Assembly (NCBI GenBank): GCA_024758765.1
Contig: CP101406.1
Coordinates: 3,348,001-3,412,000, forward strand
Origin: Mycobacterium sp. SVM_VP21
GTDB lineage: Bacteria > Actinomycetota > Actinomycetes > Mycobacteriales > Mycobacteriaceae
Length of the DNA stretch: 64,000 nucleotides
Direction of reading: 5' to 3'
A program made the translations under genes and the position numbers. Under the pieces are notes generated by a model. That model had not been told where the DNA came from and made no database searches. It saw nothing but the letters and a program-made list of their open reading frames with translations. Of this stretch, positions 42,985-53,765 are shown in pieces (within the stretch, counting starts at the first letter, position 1; each line of letters starts with the position of its first letter).

Positions 42985-43722
42985 GGTGGCCAGAGTGTCG
43001 CCGAACACGTCGCGCATCGCCGCCCAGTGCCGGGCCGCCGCGTCGGCGTCATAGGGCGCGTTGTCGGGCACGGCGAACCCGTGCGCGGCCGGATAGAACT
43101 CGACGGTGTATGTGACGCCGGCGGCGCTCAGCGCCTCGTCCAGGGTTGCGGCATGCGCCTTCGTGAACGACGCGTCGTTCTCGGCGCCGGCCACATAGAC
43201 GGTGGCAGTCATCTGATCGGCCAGCAGATGGGGACTGTCCGCGGAGTCGGTGACCAGGCCGCCGCCGTGGAACGACGCCGCCGCGGCCACCCGGTCGGGC
43301 ACGCGTCCGGCGACGGTCACCGATGTACGCCCACCCATGCAGTAGCCGCACACCCCGAATTTCTCTCCGCGGACTTCGGGCCGGCCGGCCAGATAATCGA
43401 AGAACGCCCGCGCGTCGGTGGTCATCCGGTCCGGGGTCACGTCGCCGATCATCGAGAACAGCCGGCCGCGCTCCTTGGCGTCGGCGAATACCGTCGCCAT
43501 GTCGAACGGCGCCCAGCCGGGGTGCCGGTAGTACACATCGGGAAGCAGCACGGCGTAGCCGTAGCCCGCCAGTTCGGTGGCCATCTCGTCGAAGGCCGCC
43601 CGGACTCCGCCAGCATCGGGATACATGACCACGCCGGGCCAGGGCCCGGAGCCTTCCGGGGTGAACAGGCGAACGGGGCAGTCCCCGTCGGGGGTGGTGA
43701 TGGTGTCGGTGATCGTGGGCAT
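42979..43722 (-). CDS. Dienelactone hydrolase family protein
   Basis: This 247-residue alpha/beta hydrolase has the nucleophile Cys128 in GVCGYCMGG, an acid near AGAENDASF, and a late His in YPAAHGF. This is the Cys-Asp-His triad typical of dienelactone hydrolases. It resembles M. tuberculosis Rv2765, which is also next to thyA. It hydrolyses a lactone or ester in the cytoplasm. It is divergent from thyA across the 54-bp tandem repeat. Confidence 0.88.
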   Translation of the reverse strand: MPTITDTITTPDGDCPVRLFTPEGSGPWPGVVMYPDAGGVRAAFDEMATELAGYGYAVLLPDVYYRHPGWAPFDMATVFADAKERGRLFSMIGDVTPDRMTTDARAFFDYLAGRPEVRGEKFGVCGYCMGGRTSVTVAGRVPDRVAAAASFHGGGLVTDSADSPHLLADQMTATVYVAGAENDASFTKAHAATLDEALSAAGVTYTVEFYPAAHGFAVPDNAPYDADAAARHWAAMRDVFGDTLATQ

Positions 43723-43742
43723 GGCCTCCGTTGTACTCCGAC

Positions 43743-43918
43743 CGATCGCCGCGGTGTTGATGCGGCGACCCGCGGCGCGTGGCTTCGCCGCGCTTGCGAT
43801 CGCCGCGGTGTTGATGCGGCGACCCGCGGCGCGTGGCTTCGCCGCGCTTGCGATCGCCGCGGTGTTGATTGCGGCGACCCGCGGCGCGTGGCTTCGCCGC
43901 GCTTGCGATCGCCGCTAA
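43743..43918 (+). repeat. 54-bp tandem repeat upstream of thyA, about 3.2 copies
   Basis: Units begin CGATCGCCGCGGTGTTGAT at 43743, 43797, 43851 and 43906. Spacing is 54, 54 and 55 (one extra T in the third). Each unit holds a REP-like stem (GCGGCGA with TCGCCGC). The last partial unit ends 10 bases before the thyA start, so the array fills the leader and promoter space. Confidence 0.95.
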
Positions 43919-43928
43919 GCTGGGCGGC

Positions 43929-44729
43929 GTGCCGATCGCGACCCCGTACGAAGACCTGTTGCGGCTGGTTTTGGCCGAGGGAACCGCGAAGGCGGACCGT
44001 ACCGGCACCGGCACCCGCAGCCTGTTCGGCCACCAGCTGCGCTATGACCTGACCGCCGGATTCCCGCTGATCACCACCAAGAAGGTGCACCTCAAGTCGG
44101 TGATCTACGAGCTGCTGTGGTTTCTGCGCGGTGACTCCAACATCGCCTGGCTCAACGAACACGGTGTCACCATCTGGGATGAATGGGCTTCTGAGACAGG
44201 AGATCTCGGTCCGGTCTACGGAGTGCAGTGGCGGTCGTGGCCGACGCCGGCGGGTGAGCACGTAGACCAGATCTCTGCTGCGCTGCACCTGCTGCGCACC
44301 GACCCGGATTCGCGCCGGATCATCGTCTCGGCATGGAACGTCGGCGAGATCGGCGAGATGGCGCTGGCCCCCTGTCACGCGCTGTTTCAGTTCTACGTCG
44401 CCGACGGCAAGCTGTCCTGCCAGCTCTATCAGCGCAGCGCCGACCTGTTCCTCGGCGTGCCGTTCAACATCGCCAGCTATGCGCTGCTGACCCACATGAT
44501 GGCCGCGCAGGCCGGGCTGGGTGTCGGAGAGTTCATCTGGACCGGCGGCGACTGCCACATCTACGACAATCACGTCGATCAGGTCACCGAACAACTGAGT
44601 CGTGATCCGCGTCCGTATCCGCAATTGGTTCTGGCGCCGCGTGACTCGATCTTCGGCTACACCTACGAGGACGTCGAGATCCGGGGCTACGACCCGCATC
44701 CGGCGATCAAGGCGCCTGTGGCGGTATGA
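43929..44729 (+). CDS. thyA: Thymidylate synthase ThyA
   Basis: The 266-residue enzyme makes dTMP from dUMP with methylene-tetrahydrofolate. It is nearly collinear with M. tuberculosis Thy[13 protein letters not shown], the catalytic Cys149 in [32 protein letters not shown] and the C-terminal [12 protein letters not shown] 43929 is chosen because upstream in-frame sequence is tandem repeat. It overlaps dfrA by four bases, pairing dTMP synthesis with recycling of dihydrofolate. Confidence 0.97.
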   Translation: MPIATPYEDLLRLVLAEGTAKADRTGTGTRSLFGHQLRYDLTAGFPLITTKKVHLKSVIYELLWFLRGDSNIAWLNEHGVTIWDEWASETGDLGPVYGVQWRSWPTPAGEHVDQISAALHLLRTDPDSRRIIVSAWNVGEIGEMALAPCHALFQFYVADGKLSCQLYQRSADLFLGVPFNIASYALLTHMMAAQAGLGVGEFIWTGGDCHIYDNHVDQVTEQLSRDPRPYPQLVLAPRDSIFGYTYEDVEIRGYDPHPAIKAPVAV

Positions 44730-45220
44730 CGATCAGTCTGATCTGGGCTCAGTCGAAGTCCGGGGTGATCGGCCGTGCCGGCGGCATTCCCTGGCGGGTG
44801 CCCGAAGATCAGGCCCGCTACAAACAGCTCACCATCGGCCACACCGTGGTGATGGGGCGGCTGACCTGGGAATCGCTGCCCGCCAGAGTCCGGCCGCTGC
44901 CCGATCGGCGCAATGTCGTGCTCACCCGGGACCCGGACTATGTCGCCGACGGCGCCACCGTCGTGCCGACCCTGGATCAGGCGCTGGAGGGCGACGACAT
45001 CTGGGTGGTCGGCGGAGCGGAGATCTACGCGCTGGCGCTGCCGCTGGCGGGCCGCTGCGAAGTAACCGAGGTCGATATCGATTTGCCGGCGCAGGACGGT
45101 GACGCCGTGGCGCCGGTGCTTGACCAGTCCTGGCAGGCCAGCACGGGGGAGTGGCTGACCAGCCGAACCGGTCTGCGCTACCGCTATCTGACTTACCACC
45201 GGACTTCGTGCCAGTCCTGA
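44726..45220 (+). CDS. dfrA: Dihydrofolate reductase
   Basis: The 164-residue enzyme reduces dihydrofolate with NADPH. It has [30 protein letters not shown] with the active-site acid (about residue 27), [12 protein letters not shown], and [13 protein letters not shown]. It is coupled to thyA and overlaps the following winged-helix gene by 13 bases. Confidence 0.97.
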   Translation: MTISLIWAQSKSGVIGRAGGIPWRVPEDQARYKQLTIGHTVVMGRLTWESLPARVRPLPDRRNVVLTRDPDYVADGATVVPTLDQALEGDDIWVVGGAEIYALALPLAGRCEVTEVDIDLPAQDGDAVAPVLDQSWQASTGEWLTSRTGLRYRYLTYHRTSCQS

Positions 45221-46437
45221 CCGCCGCGCAGGCGCGTCGGATCGCCGTTGCCGCACAGGGATTCACGGATCCCAAACCCTCTGCCACAGTCACCAGGGCG
45301 CACCTGAAACGGCTGATCTCCCGCATCCAAGTACTGCAGCTCGATTCGGTCTCTGTGGCGGTACGCGCCCACTACGCGCCGGTGTTCAGCCGGCTCGGGC
45401 CCTATGACCGCACCGTGCTGGATCGAGCCGCGTGGAGCCACAGCGCCCGCTCGCCGCGGTTGTTGGTCGAGTACTGGGCGCACGAGGCGGCGCTGATGGC
45501 CGTCGAGGACTGGCCGCTGTTGCGCTGGCGGATGCGGCAATGGCCCCATGGCCGGTGGGGTTCGGCCATCGTGCGGGCCAACCCGCAGCTGGTCATCGAT
45601 GTCACCGCCGCGATCGGCGAACTGGGTCCGTCGACTGCCGGCGAGATCGAAGAGCACCTGGCCTCCACGTGGTCAGCGTCCGGTCGAGCCGGAAAGGGGC
45701 CGTGGTGGAACCGCAGTGACACCAAATGGGTGGCCGAGGCGCTGTTCGCCTCGGGGGAGCTGACCACGGCCACCCGGGTCGGGTTCGCCCGGCACTACGA
45801 CCTGGTCGAGAACGTGCTGCCACCGCAGGTGCTGGCAGTCGAGGTCGACGACGACGAGGCGATTCGCGAGCTTGTCCGCCGCGCAGCCGGCGCCCTGGGC
45901 GTTGCCACCGAGGCCGACCTGCGTGACTACTTCCGGTTGTCGGCCGCCCAGGTCAAACCGGCGATCGCGAAGTTGGTGGCGGCCGGCGAATTGGAACCGG
46001 TCGCCGTCGACGGCTGGGACGCCGCGGCCTATCTGCGTGCGGGGCAATCGATTCCGCGAACCGATCGCGGCACCGCATTGCTGTGCCCGTTCGATCCGCT
46101 GATCTTCTTCCGGCCGCGGGTGCAGCGGTTGTTCGACTTCTTTTATCGCATTGAGATCTATACCCCGGCGCCCAAACGGCAGTACGGCTACTACGTGTGG
46201 CCATTCCTGTTGGATGGGGAGCTGGTCGGCCGGGTGGACCTCAAGGCCGATCGGCAGCAGGGTGCGCTGCATGTCGTCGGGGCGTTCGCCGAAGAGGGGC
46301 AGTCGCGCGAACGAGTGGCTGAGGCACTGGCCACCGAACTGTGGTCGATGGCGTCCTGGCTCGGATTGAGTCAGGTCAGGGTGGGGGAGCGCGGGGATCT
46401 GGTGGCCGAGCTGCGCCGACGGGTGCTCAATGGTTAG
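45208..46437 (+). CDS. Winged-helix DNA-binding protein, YcaQ/HTH_42-like DNA glycosylase family
   Basis: The 409-residue protein has [14 protein letters not shown] start ([16 protein letters not shown]), [29 protein letters not shown], and [20 protein letters not shown]. The later part has [23 protein letters not shown]. These match the YcaQ/AlkX family that unhooks alkyl cross-links in DNA. The catalytic Gln-x-Gln is seen as QLDSV here only in part, so activity is inferred. GTG 45208 is used; a GTG at 45151 would overlap dfrA by 70 bases. Convergent overlap of 11 bases with the DoxX gene. Confidence 0.82.
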   Translation: MPVLTAAQARRIAVAAQGFTDPKPSATVTRAHLKRLISRIQVLQLDSVSVAVRAHYAPVFSRLGPYDRTVLDRAAWSHSARSPRLLVEYWAHEAALMAVEDWPLLRWRMRQWPHGRWGSAIVRANPQLVIDVTAAIGELGPSTAGEIEEHLASTWSASGRAGKGPWWNRSDTKWVAEALFASGELTTATRVGFARHYDLVENVLPPQVLAVEVDDDEAIRELVRRAAGALGVATEADLRDYFRLSAAQVKPAIAKLVAAGELEPVAVDGWDAAAYLRAGQSIPRTDRGTALLCPFDPLIFFRPRVQRLFDFFYRIEIYTPAPKRQYGYYVWPFLLDGELVGRVDLKADRQQGALHVVGAFAEEGQSRERVAEALATELWSMASWLGLSQVRVGERGDLVAELRRRVLNG

Positions 46438-47137
46438 CCCAACGGGCCGCGGCGATGGATCGGGCCGCCTGCGCCAGCTCGGTTCCGCGGTCGGCGGCGA
46501 CTTCAGCGAGCTGTGCTCCCCGTTCGCCGGCCGACTCCAGTAACGGTCCGGCCATTTCCCCCACCATCTCGGCGAGTTCGCGGCCGTGTTCCACGCCGGC
46601 CTTCAAGCCCGCGCTGACCTTTTCGCCGACTGTCTCCAGCGCGGCATCACCGGACGTGGTGGGCAACGCGTCGGCTGCACGCCGATAGGCGCGGCGGGCC
46701 CGCCAGCCCAGTGAAGGTCTTCCCTCGGTGTCGGCAGCCGCGATCATCAATCCACCGACCAGGCTGATGTCGGTCAAGAACGCTTTGCGTTGTTCAGCCC
46801 TGCGTTGCGGGTCGGGCTCCGTCCAGAACATGTGCGCCCCGGCGCTACCTGGGATTACCGTGCACGCCAGTACCGCGGCCGCAATGCGTGGCAGCTTGCC
46901 GGTTGCCAGCAAGACGCCACCGCCGACCTGCGCCAGCGCGTTGGCCTTGGCGAACGCCTCGACGTCGGACGGCATCTTGGCCGCTATCTCGCCGGGTAAC
47001 TGCTTGAGTCCGTCAAACGCCGGACGGGCCGCCCGCCCGGCTTGCTGCGGCCGGCGCAACGCCTCCACGCCTTGACCGATAAACGCTGCCGCGAGCAGTG
47101 GACGTGTGATCTTCCGTAGCAACACTGAGCCCCCCAT
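46427..47137 (-). CDS. DoxX-family membrane protein
   Basis: The 236-residue protein has DoxX helices in its first 145 residues (TRPLLAAAFIGQGVEALRRP, VGGGVLLATGKLPRIAAAVLACT, ISLVGGLMIAAAD) and an Ala/Glu-rich helical tail. DoxX proteins sit in membrane redox complexes with thiol or superoxide partners. The 3' end overlaps the convergent glycosylase-like gene. Confidence 0.8.
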   Translation of the reverse strand: MGGSVLLRKITRPLLAAAFIGQGVEALRRPQQAGRAARPAFDGLKQLPGEIAAKMPSDVEAFAKANALAQVGGGVLLATGKLPRIAAAVLACTVIPGSAGAHMFWTEPDPQRRAEQRKAFLTDISLVGGLMIAAADTEGRPSLGWRARRAYRRAADALPTTSGDAALETVGEKVSAGLKAGVEHGRELAEMVGEMAGPLLESAGERGAQLAEVAADRGTELAQAARSIAAARWANH

Positions 47138-47342
47138 CGCTGTTGAGCCCGCTCGCGTGCCTCCTGCGCAGCGGCCTTGGCGCGGGATACCCGTCGGGAC
47201 TTACGGCGTAAACGTCGAGAGCCGGCGGACCGGCCGCCACCGGCGAAGCTTCCCGGACGGCGCTAGGGTGGCGACCGGGAGCTGATCGGCAGCGTTGATG
47301 ACTGGCGTACCGATCCAGGGTCGGGGATGTCGGGGTGATCGT

Positions 47343-48041
47343 ATGCGGGTTTCTGCTGCATGGGTGCTTGTTGTCGCGAGTGCTGCGCTGGCTGCCGGCT
47401 GTGGGAGTCACGAACTGAAGGTCCTGCCGAACCCCACATCGACGGTGCCCACCCCTACCATGACGGCCGCACCCGTCGCCGAGGATGGCCTGCGCGCTCT
47501 GTTACTCACCCCCGAGCAGGTCAACTCGATCATGGAGGCGACCGATATGGCCGTCACCCGCACCCATACCGCCCTGTCGGACGACAGCGCCACCATGCAA
47601 CCTCAAGAGTGTCTGGCCATCGACGGCGCGGCTCAGGAGCCGGTATACGCCGACAGCGGCTACTCCGGCGTGCGGGAACAGGCGCTCAGCGAGGGCGACG
47701 ATTTCGAGCACTTCGCCGAACAGGCCGTCGTCGCGTTCCCATCGGCCAAGCAGGCCGCCGCGTTCTTCGCCACTGCCGCCCGGCAATGGCCGGCCTGCCA
47801 CGAATACAGCCATCTGCAGAGCGGCACTATCTGGACCGCCGGTCCGATCGTCAACGCCGACGGCATGCTGAGCACCGTCGCGACCCAAGACAATGCGGGC
47901 AACGACGTGAGCTGGGCCTGCGGGCGGGCGCTGACCGTGGCCAACAACGTCGTGATCGACGTCAACACCTGCAGTGCGGATCCCAAGGACACCGCGGTGG
48001 TCATCGCTGGTCAGATCGCTGCGAAAGTGCCCAGCGACTGA
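47343..48041 (+). CDS. Lipoprotein with PknH-like extracellular sensor domain
   Basis: The 232-residue protein has a lipoprotein signal ending LAAGC (Cys20), a Thr/Pro linker to about 45, and a PknH_C-type domain with paired Cys (LQPQECLAI and WPACHEY; WACGRA and NTCSAD). It should be anchored on the outer face of the plasma membrane. The ligand is unknown. ATG 47343 gives the proper signal peptide; longer frames do not. Confidence 0.85.
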   Translation: MRVSAAWVLVVASAALAAGCGSHELKVLPNPTSTVPTPTMTAAPVAEDGLRALLLTPEQVNSIMEATDMAVTRTHTALSDDSATMQPQECLAIDGAAQEPVYADSGYSGVREQALSEGDDFEHFAEQAVVAFPSAKQAAAFFATAARQWPACHEYSHLQSGTIWTAGPIVNADGMLSTVATQDNAGNDVSWACGRALTVANNVVIDVNTCSADPKDTAVVIAGQIAAKVPSD

Positions 48042-48138
48042 CGTTCACCCGCCAATACGCCGAGGGCATTCTGCCTGGTGCCCTACGTGTGGGCGCGGTG
48101 GCGTTGAGACCGGCCGGGCACGCCTTAAGGTGAGTGCC

Positions 48139-49837
<1,699 letters not shown>

Positions 49838-49844
49838 GGTGCGG

Positions 49845-51521
49845 GTGACTGAAGATCTCTCCCCGCCGGGTCCGCTGACCGAAGGCGGACTGCGCGTCAC
49901 CGCACTCGGCGGTATCAGCGAAATCGGCCGCAATATGACCGTTTTCGAGCACCTCGGCCGGCTGTTGATCATCGACTGCGGCGTGCTGTTCCCGGGCCAC
50001 GACGAGCCCGGCGTCGACCTGATCCTGCCGGACATCCGCCACATCCAAGACCGGCTCGACGACGTCGAGGCGCTGGTGCTGACCCACGCCCACGAGGACC
50101 ACATCGGCGCCATTCCGTTCCTGCTCAAACTGCGGGCCGACATTCCGGTGGTCGGTTCGAAGTTCACCCTGGCCCTGGTCGCCGCCAAGTGCCGAGAACA
50201 CCGCATCAAGCCGGTCTTCGTCCAGGTGGCCGAGGGTCAGCGCAGCACCCACGGGGTGTTCGAATGCGAGTACTTCGCGGTGAACCACTCCATCCCGGAT
50301 GCACTGGCGATCGCGGTGCACACCGGCGCGGGCACCGTCCTGCACACCGGCGACATCAAGCTCGACCAGCTGCCCCCGGACGGGCGGCCCACCGACCTGC
50401 CCGGGATGTCACGCCTGGGCGACAAGGGTGTGGACCTGTTCCTGTGTGACTCGACCAATGCCGAGATTCCCGGTGTCGGTCCCAGCGAGAGCGAGGTTGG
50501 TCCCACCCTGCACCGGCTGATCCGCGGCGCCGAGGGCCGGGTGATCGTGGCCTGCTTCGCCTCGAACGTGGACCGGGTCCAGCAGATCGTCGACGCCGCG
50601 GTGTCACAGGGCCGGCGGGTGGCCTTCGTCGGCAGGTCGATGGTCCGCAATATGGGGATCGCCAAGGATCTGGGTTTTCTGCGGGTCACAGACCGCGATG
50701 TGATCGACATCGGGGCCGCCGAGGAGATGCCGCCGGAGAAGGTGGTGCTGGTCACCACCGGAACCCAGGGCGAACCGCTCTCGGCGCTGTCACGGATGTC
50801 GCGTGGCGAGCACCGGTCGATCACGCTGACCGCCGGCGATCTGGTGGTGCTGTCGTCGTCGCTGATTCCCGGCAACGAGGAAGCCGTCTACGGGGTGATG
50901 GACGCACTGGCCAAGATCGGTGCCCGGGTGGTCACCAATGCCCAGGCGCGCGTTCATGTTTCCGGGCACGCCTACTCCGGCGAACTACTGTTCCTCTACA
51001 ACGGAATTCGGCCCCGCAACGTGATGCCTGTACACGGCACCTGGCGGATGATGCGCGCCAACGCCGCACTGGCCGTCCGTACCGGGGTGCCAGAGGAGTC
51101 GATCCTGATGGCCGAGAACGGGGTCAGCGTCGACCTGGTCGCCGGACAGGCACGCATTGCCGGGGCGGTACCGACCGGCAAGATGTTCGTCGACGGGCTC
51201 GTCGACGGCGATGTCGGCGATGCAACGCTGGGGGAGCGGTTGATCCTGTCCAGCGGATTCGTCGCGATCACGGTGGTGGTCCGCCGCGGGACCGGCAAGC
51301 CGGTGGCTCCGCCGCACCTGCATTCGCGGGGCTTCTCCGAAGACCCCAAGGCCCTGGAGCCGGCGGCGCGCAAGGTCGAGGCGGAACTGGAATCCCTTGC
51401 CGCAGAGCAGGTCACCGATCCGGCCCGGATCGCTCAGGCGGTGCGCCGCACGGTGGGCAAATGGGTGGGCGAGGTCTACCGGCGTCAGCCGATGATCGTG
51501 CCGACGGTGATCGAGGTCTGA
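49845..51521 (+). CDS. rnj: Ribonuclease J
   Basis: The 558-residue metallo-beta-lactamase/beta-CASP RNase matches the length of M. tuberculosis RnJ. It has THAHEDHIGAI (His81, His83, Asp85, His86), HTGDIKLD, and the beta-CASP motifs (NARVHVSGHA-like AQARVHVSGHAYSGE). It does 5'-3' exo- and endonuclease RNA decay and rRNA maturation in the cytoplasm. Confidence 0.96.
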   Translation: MTEDLSPPGPLTEGGLRVTALGGISEIGRNMTVFEHLGRLLIIDCGVLFPGHDEPGVDLILPDIRHIQDRLDDVEALVLTHAHEDHIGAIPFLLKLRADIPVVGSKFTLALVAAKCREHRIKPVFVQVAEGQRSTHGVFECEYFAVNHSIPDALAIAVHTGAGTVLHTGDIKLDQLPPDGRPTDLPGMSRLGDKGVDLFLCDSTNAEIPGVGPSESEVGPTLHRLIRGAEGRVIVACFASNVDRVQQIVDAAVSQGRRVAFVGRSMVRNMGIAKDLGFLRVTDRDVIDIGAAEEMPPEKVVLVTTGTQGEPLSALSRMSRGEHRSITLTAGDLVVLSSSLIPGNEEAVYGVMDALAKIGARVVTNAQARVHVSGHAYSGELLFLYNGIRPRNVMPVHGTWRMMRANAALAVRTGVPEESILMAENGVSVDLVAGQARIAGAVPTGKMFVDGLVDGDVGDATLGERLILSSGFVAITVVVRRGTGKPVAPPHLHSRGFSEDPKALEPAARKVEAELESLAAEQVTDPARIAQAVRRTVGKWVGEVYRRQPMIVPTVIEV

Positions 51522-51531
51522 GCCGGCCGGC

Positions 51532-52470
51532 TCAGAGCTTTTCGGCGTACACCGACCACTCCAGATCACTCGCGCCCAGACGGCGGCCAGTGGGCTCGAC
51601 ATAGCGCTGGAGGAACTGTTCGGGTCCGGCCTGCTCGATCAGTCGCCAGCCGTATTCGGCAAGAAAATCTGCCACCTCGGCAGGCTGCAGGCCGAAATGC
51701 CAGAGCTTCCCGGAGCCGACCCGGCGGTTCAGCGAGGCTCGACGAAGGAGAGGCGAAGCTGGGGCCGCCGCACAAACCTTGCGATACAACGTCGGCGACC
51801 CGTACAGATTCGTGCCGTCGATGAAGTCGCGGCGGACGTAGGTGAACACCAGCCGGCTACCGGTCGCCGCCGCGCGCAGGCCTTCCAGGGTTCCGCGGAC
51901 GGCGCTCTCGGTCAGGTACTGGGTCACGCCTTCGGCGACGAAGAACGTCCGGAACGCGGTGCGATAGCCGTGCTCGACCAGCGTGGTCAGCACATCGTCG
52001 TGCTCGAAGTCCAGCGCCACCAGCCGAACCGACAGCGGCAGTTCACCCAACACCCGGCGCACGGTGGTGGCCTTGCGGGCGATGTTGACCGGCTGATCCA
52101 CCTCGAACACCGGAATGGGGCTTCGCCGGGCGAGTCGGTAGGCGAGGGTGTCCAGGCCGGCACCGAGGATCACCACGGCCTGGATTTTCGCGACGTGCTC
52201 GCCGATCGCCTCGTCGACGCGGTCGGCGATGAAACGCTTGCGGCAGGTCAGGTTGACCCACAGGCCCGGCCCGGATCGGTCCATCGCGGCGATGAACCAT
52301 CGGCGCAGCGGCGCGGGCCGCGTGGCCGCCACCAGCCAGCGCATGACGGTCGGCAAGAACGGTGTCGCCAGGTCGTCGTCGACCAGGCGTTGTCCGGGCG
52401 GCTCATGGTGCTCGATTGCTGCCAGCACCATCGGGCCGTAGGCCGTCTGAGCTACCGGGTTGCGTGCCAT
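51532..52470 (-). CDS. S-adenosylmethionine-dependent methyltransferase (Rv2751-like, LCM type)
   Basis: The 312-residue protein belongs to the mycobacterial leucine-carboxyl-methyltransferase-like family: RKRFIADRVDEAI, VVILGAGLDTLAYRL, VFEVDQP, FVAEGVTQYL, TYVRRDFID. Residues coded by 51719-51770 (about 232-249, AAAPASPLLRRASLNRRV) are a genomic repeat absent from relatives, inserted in frame between the LYRK and GKLWHFGL segments. The start ATG 52470 is preferred over an upstream frame that overlaps the SDR gene. The substrate is unknown. Confidence 0.87.
   Translation of the reverse strand: MARNPVAQTAYGPMVLAAIEHHEPPGQRLVDDDLATPFLPTVMRWLVAATRPAPLRRWFIAAMDRSGPGLWVNLTCRKRFIADRVDEAIGEHVAKIQAVVILGAGLDTLAYRLARRSPIPVFEVDQPVNIARKATTVRRVLGELPLSVRLVALDFEHDDVLTTLVEHGYRTAFRTFFVAEGVTQYLTESAVRGTLEGLRAAATGSRLVFTYVRRDFIDGTNLYGSPTLYRKVCAAAPASPLLRRASLNRRVGSGKLWHFGLQPAEVADFLAEYGWRLIEQAGPEQFLQRYVEPTGRRLGASDLEWSVYAEKL
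51719..51770 (+). repeat. Dispersed copy of the 57-bp repeat, in frame within the methyltransferase gene
   Basis: Fifty of 52 bases match the tandem units at 59611-59724 (ACCCGGCGGTTCAGCGAGG and on). It forms the same outer stem (CGGCGG with CCGCCG). It keeps the methyltransferase frame open. Confidence 0.9.
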
Positions 52471-52474
52471 CGGG

Positions 52475-53308
52475 CTACCTCTTGTTGATGAACCCGGCGT
52501 CGACGGGCAAGGTGATGCCGGTGATGTAGCGGGCCGCATCGGATACCAGCCAGGCCACCGCATTGGCGATGTCCTCCGGTTCCAGCACCTGTACCGGCAG
52601 CGCATTGCCCATGTCCGGTGGCGTACCTGTCGCGGCGGTGAGCTCGGCCAGCCAACCCCGGACGTAGTCGTTGTTGATCATCGGGGTGTCGACACCGGCC
52701 GGGTGCACCGAGTTCACCCGAATGCTGTGCTGCGCCAGCAGGTTCGCGTAGACTCGCATCAGTCCGACCAGCCCATGTTTGGCCGCGGTGTAACCGATGG
52801 CTCCGGCATCGTGGCTGCCGATGCCGGCCAGGCCCGCGGCCGAACTGATCAGCACGATCGACCCGCCGTCGCCCTGGTCGATCATCGTCGGAATCGCGGC
52901 CTCGATGGTGTGGTACACACCGGTCAGGTTGACGTCGATGACGTCGTGCCAGCCATCGGCCGCGGCCATCGGGGCGATGCCGGCGTTGGCCACCACGATG
53001 TCCACCCGGCCCAACTCGTCGAGGCCGGCCTGCAGTGCGGCGCCCAGGGCCACCTGGTCACGTACATCGGCTTGGCGGGCGACGATGCGCGCACCGGTGT
53101 CTTCGACCAGCTTGACGGTGGCCGCCAAGTCCTCGGCGTCCGCCAGGGGGTAGGGCACGCTGGCGATCTGCCCGCACAGGTCGACAGCGATGATGTCGGC
53201 TCCGTCGGCGGCCAGCCGCAGGGCATGGGCGCGACCCTGGCCGCGGGCCGCGCCGGTGATCAGCGCGACCTTCCCTTGTAGGCTGCCGCTCGACGGACGC
53301 GCTGTCAT
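52475..53308 (-). CDS. SDR of the mycofactocin-coupled type
   Basis: The 277-residue SDR has [40 protein letters not shown], the catalytic Ser in LISSAAG and YTAAKHG (about residue 170). It carries the extended loop typical of mycofactocin-dependent nicotinoprotein dehydrogenases (TIGR03971-like). Those keep bound NAD and pass electrons to mycofactocin. It corresponds to M. tuberculosis Rv2750. It overlaps the monooxygenase-like gene by four bases. Confidence 0.88.
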   Translation of the reverse strand: MTARPSSGSLQGKVALITGAARGQGRAHALRLAADGADIIAVDLCGQIASVPYPLADAEDLAATVKLVEDTGARIVARQADVRDQVALGAALQAGLDELGRVDIVVANAGIAPMAAADGWHDVIDVNLTGVYHTIEAAIPTMIDQGDGGSIVLISSAAGLAGIGSHDAGAIGYTAAKHGLVGLMRVYANLLAQHSIRVNSVHPAGVDTPMINNDYVRGWLAELTAATGTPPDMGNALPVQVLEPEDIANAVAWLVSDAARYITGITLPVDAGFINKR

Positions 53309-53631
53309 GGACGCAACTGGCCTTTGCCCGCGTCGCCGGCCGGAACCGGTTGCACCATCTTGATGTCCGGTGCGCCGGCCAGATGCTCGGTAAGGCTGCC
53401 GAACAGCTCACCGACCGCGGGTGCCGTCGAGTGGGCCTTCAACGCGTCGGCGTCGGCCCACTGCTCGATGAACACAAAGGCGCCGTCGGCTTCGTGCAGG
53501 GAGTACAGCTGGCAACCCGGCTCGTCGTGCACCTGTGCCACCGCCTTGGTGCAGATCTCGCGCACGGCCTCGACCGATTCCGGCTTGACGGTGAAGGTGG
53601 CGACGACGACCACTGGCGAGACCACGGGCAT
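53305..53631 (-). CDS. Antibiotic biosynthesis monooxygenase-fold (ABM) protein
   Basis: The 108-residue single ferredoxin-like domain has [49 protein letters not shown], the ABM family pattern. Members act as cofactor-free oxygenases or heme-degrading proteins. It corresponds to Rv2749. It is coupled to the downstream SDR and divergent from ftsK. Confidence 0.85.
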   Translation of the reverse strand: MPVVSPVVVVATFTVKPESVEAVREICTKAVAQVHDEPGCQLYSLHEADGAFVFIEQWADADALKAHSTAPAVGELFGSLTEHLAGAPDIKMVQPVPAGDAGKGQLRP

Positions 53632-53765
53632 GTTGCGACTCCTTGGCTGAAGGGGGATTCACGGGCCACCCTACCGAGCCCCCGTGCGGATACGCGCTGA
53701 ACCGATCCGCCGGGGCCAGTGTGGCTTATGGTGCAGATGGGGTAATTGCGACTAGGCTTGCCGAT

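Noticed and set aside
43743..43918. CRISPR array
   Set aside because: Units are contiguous 54-mers with no unique spacers and no cas genes; this is a tandem repeat. The same holds for 59611-59724.
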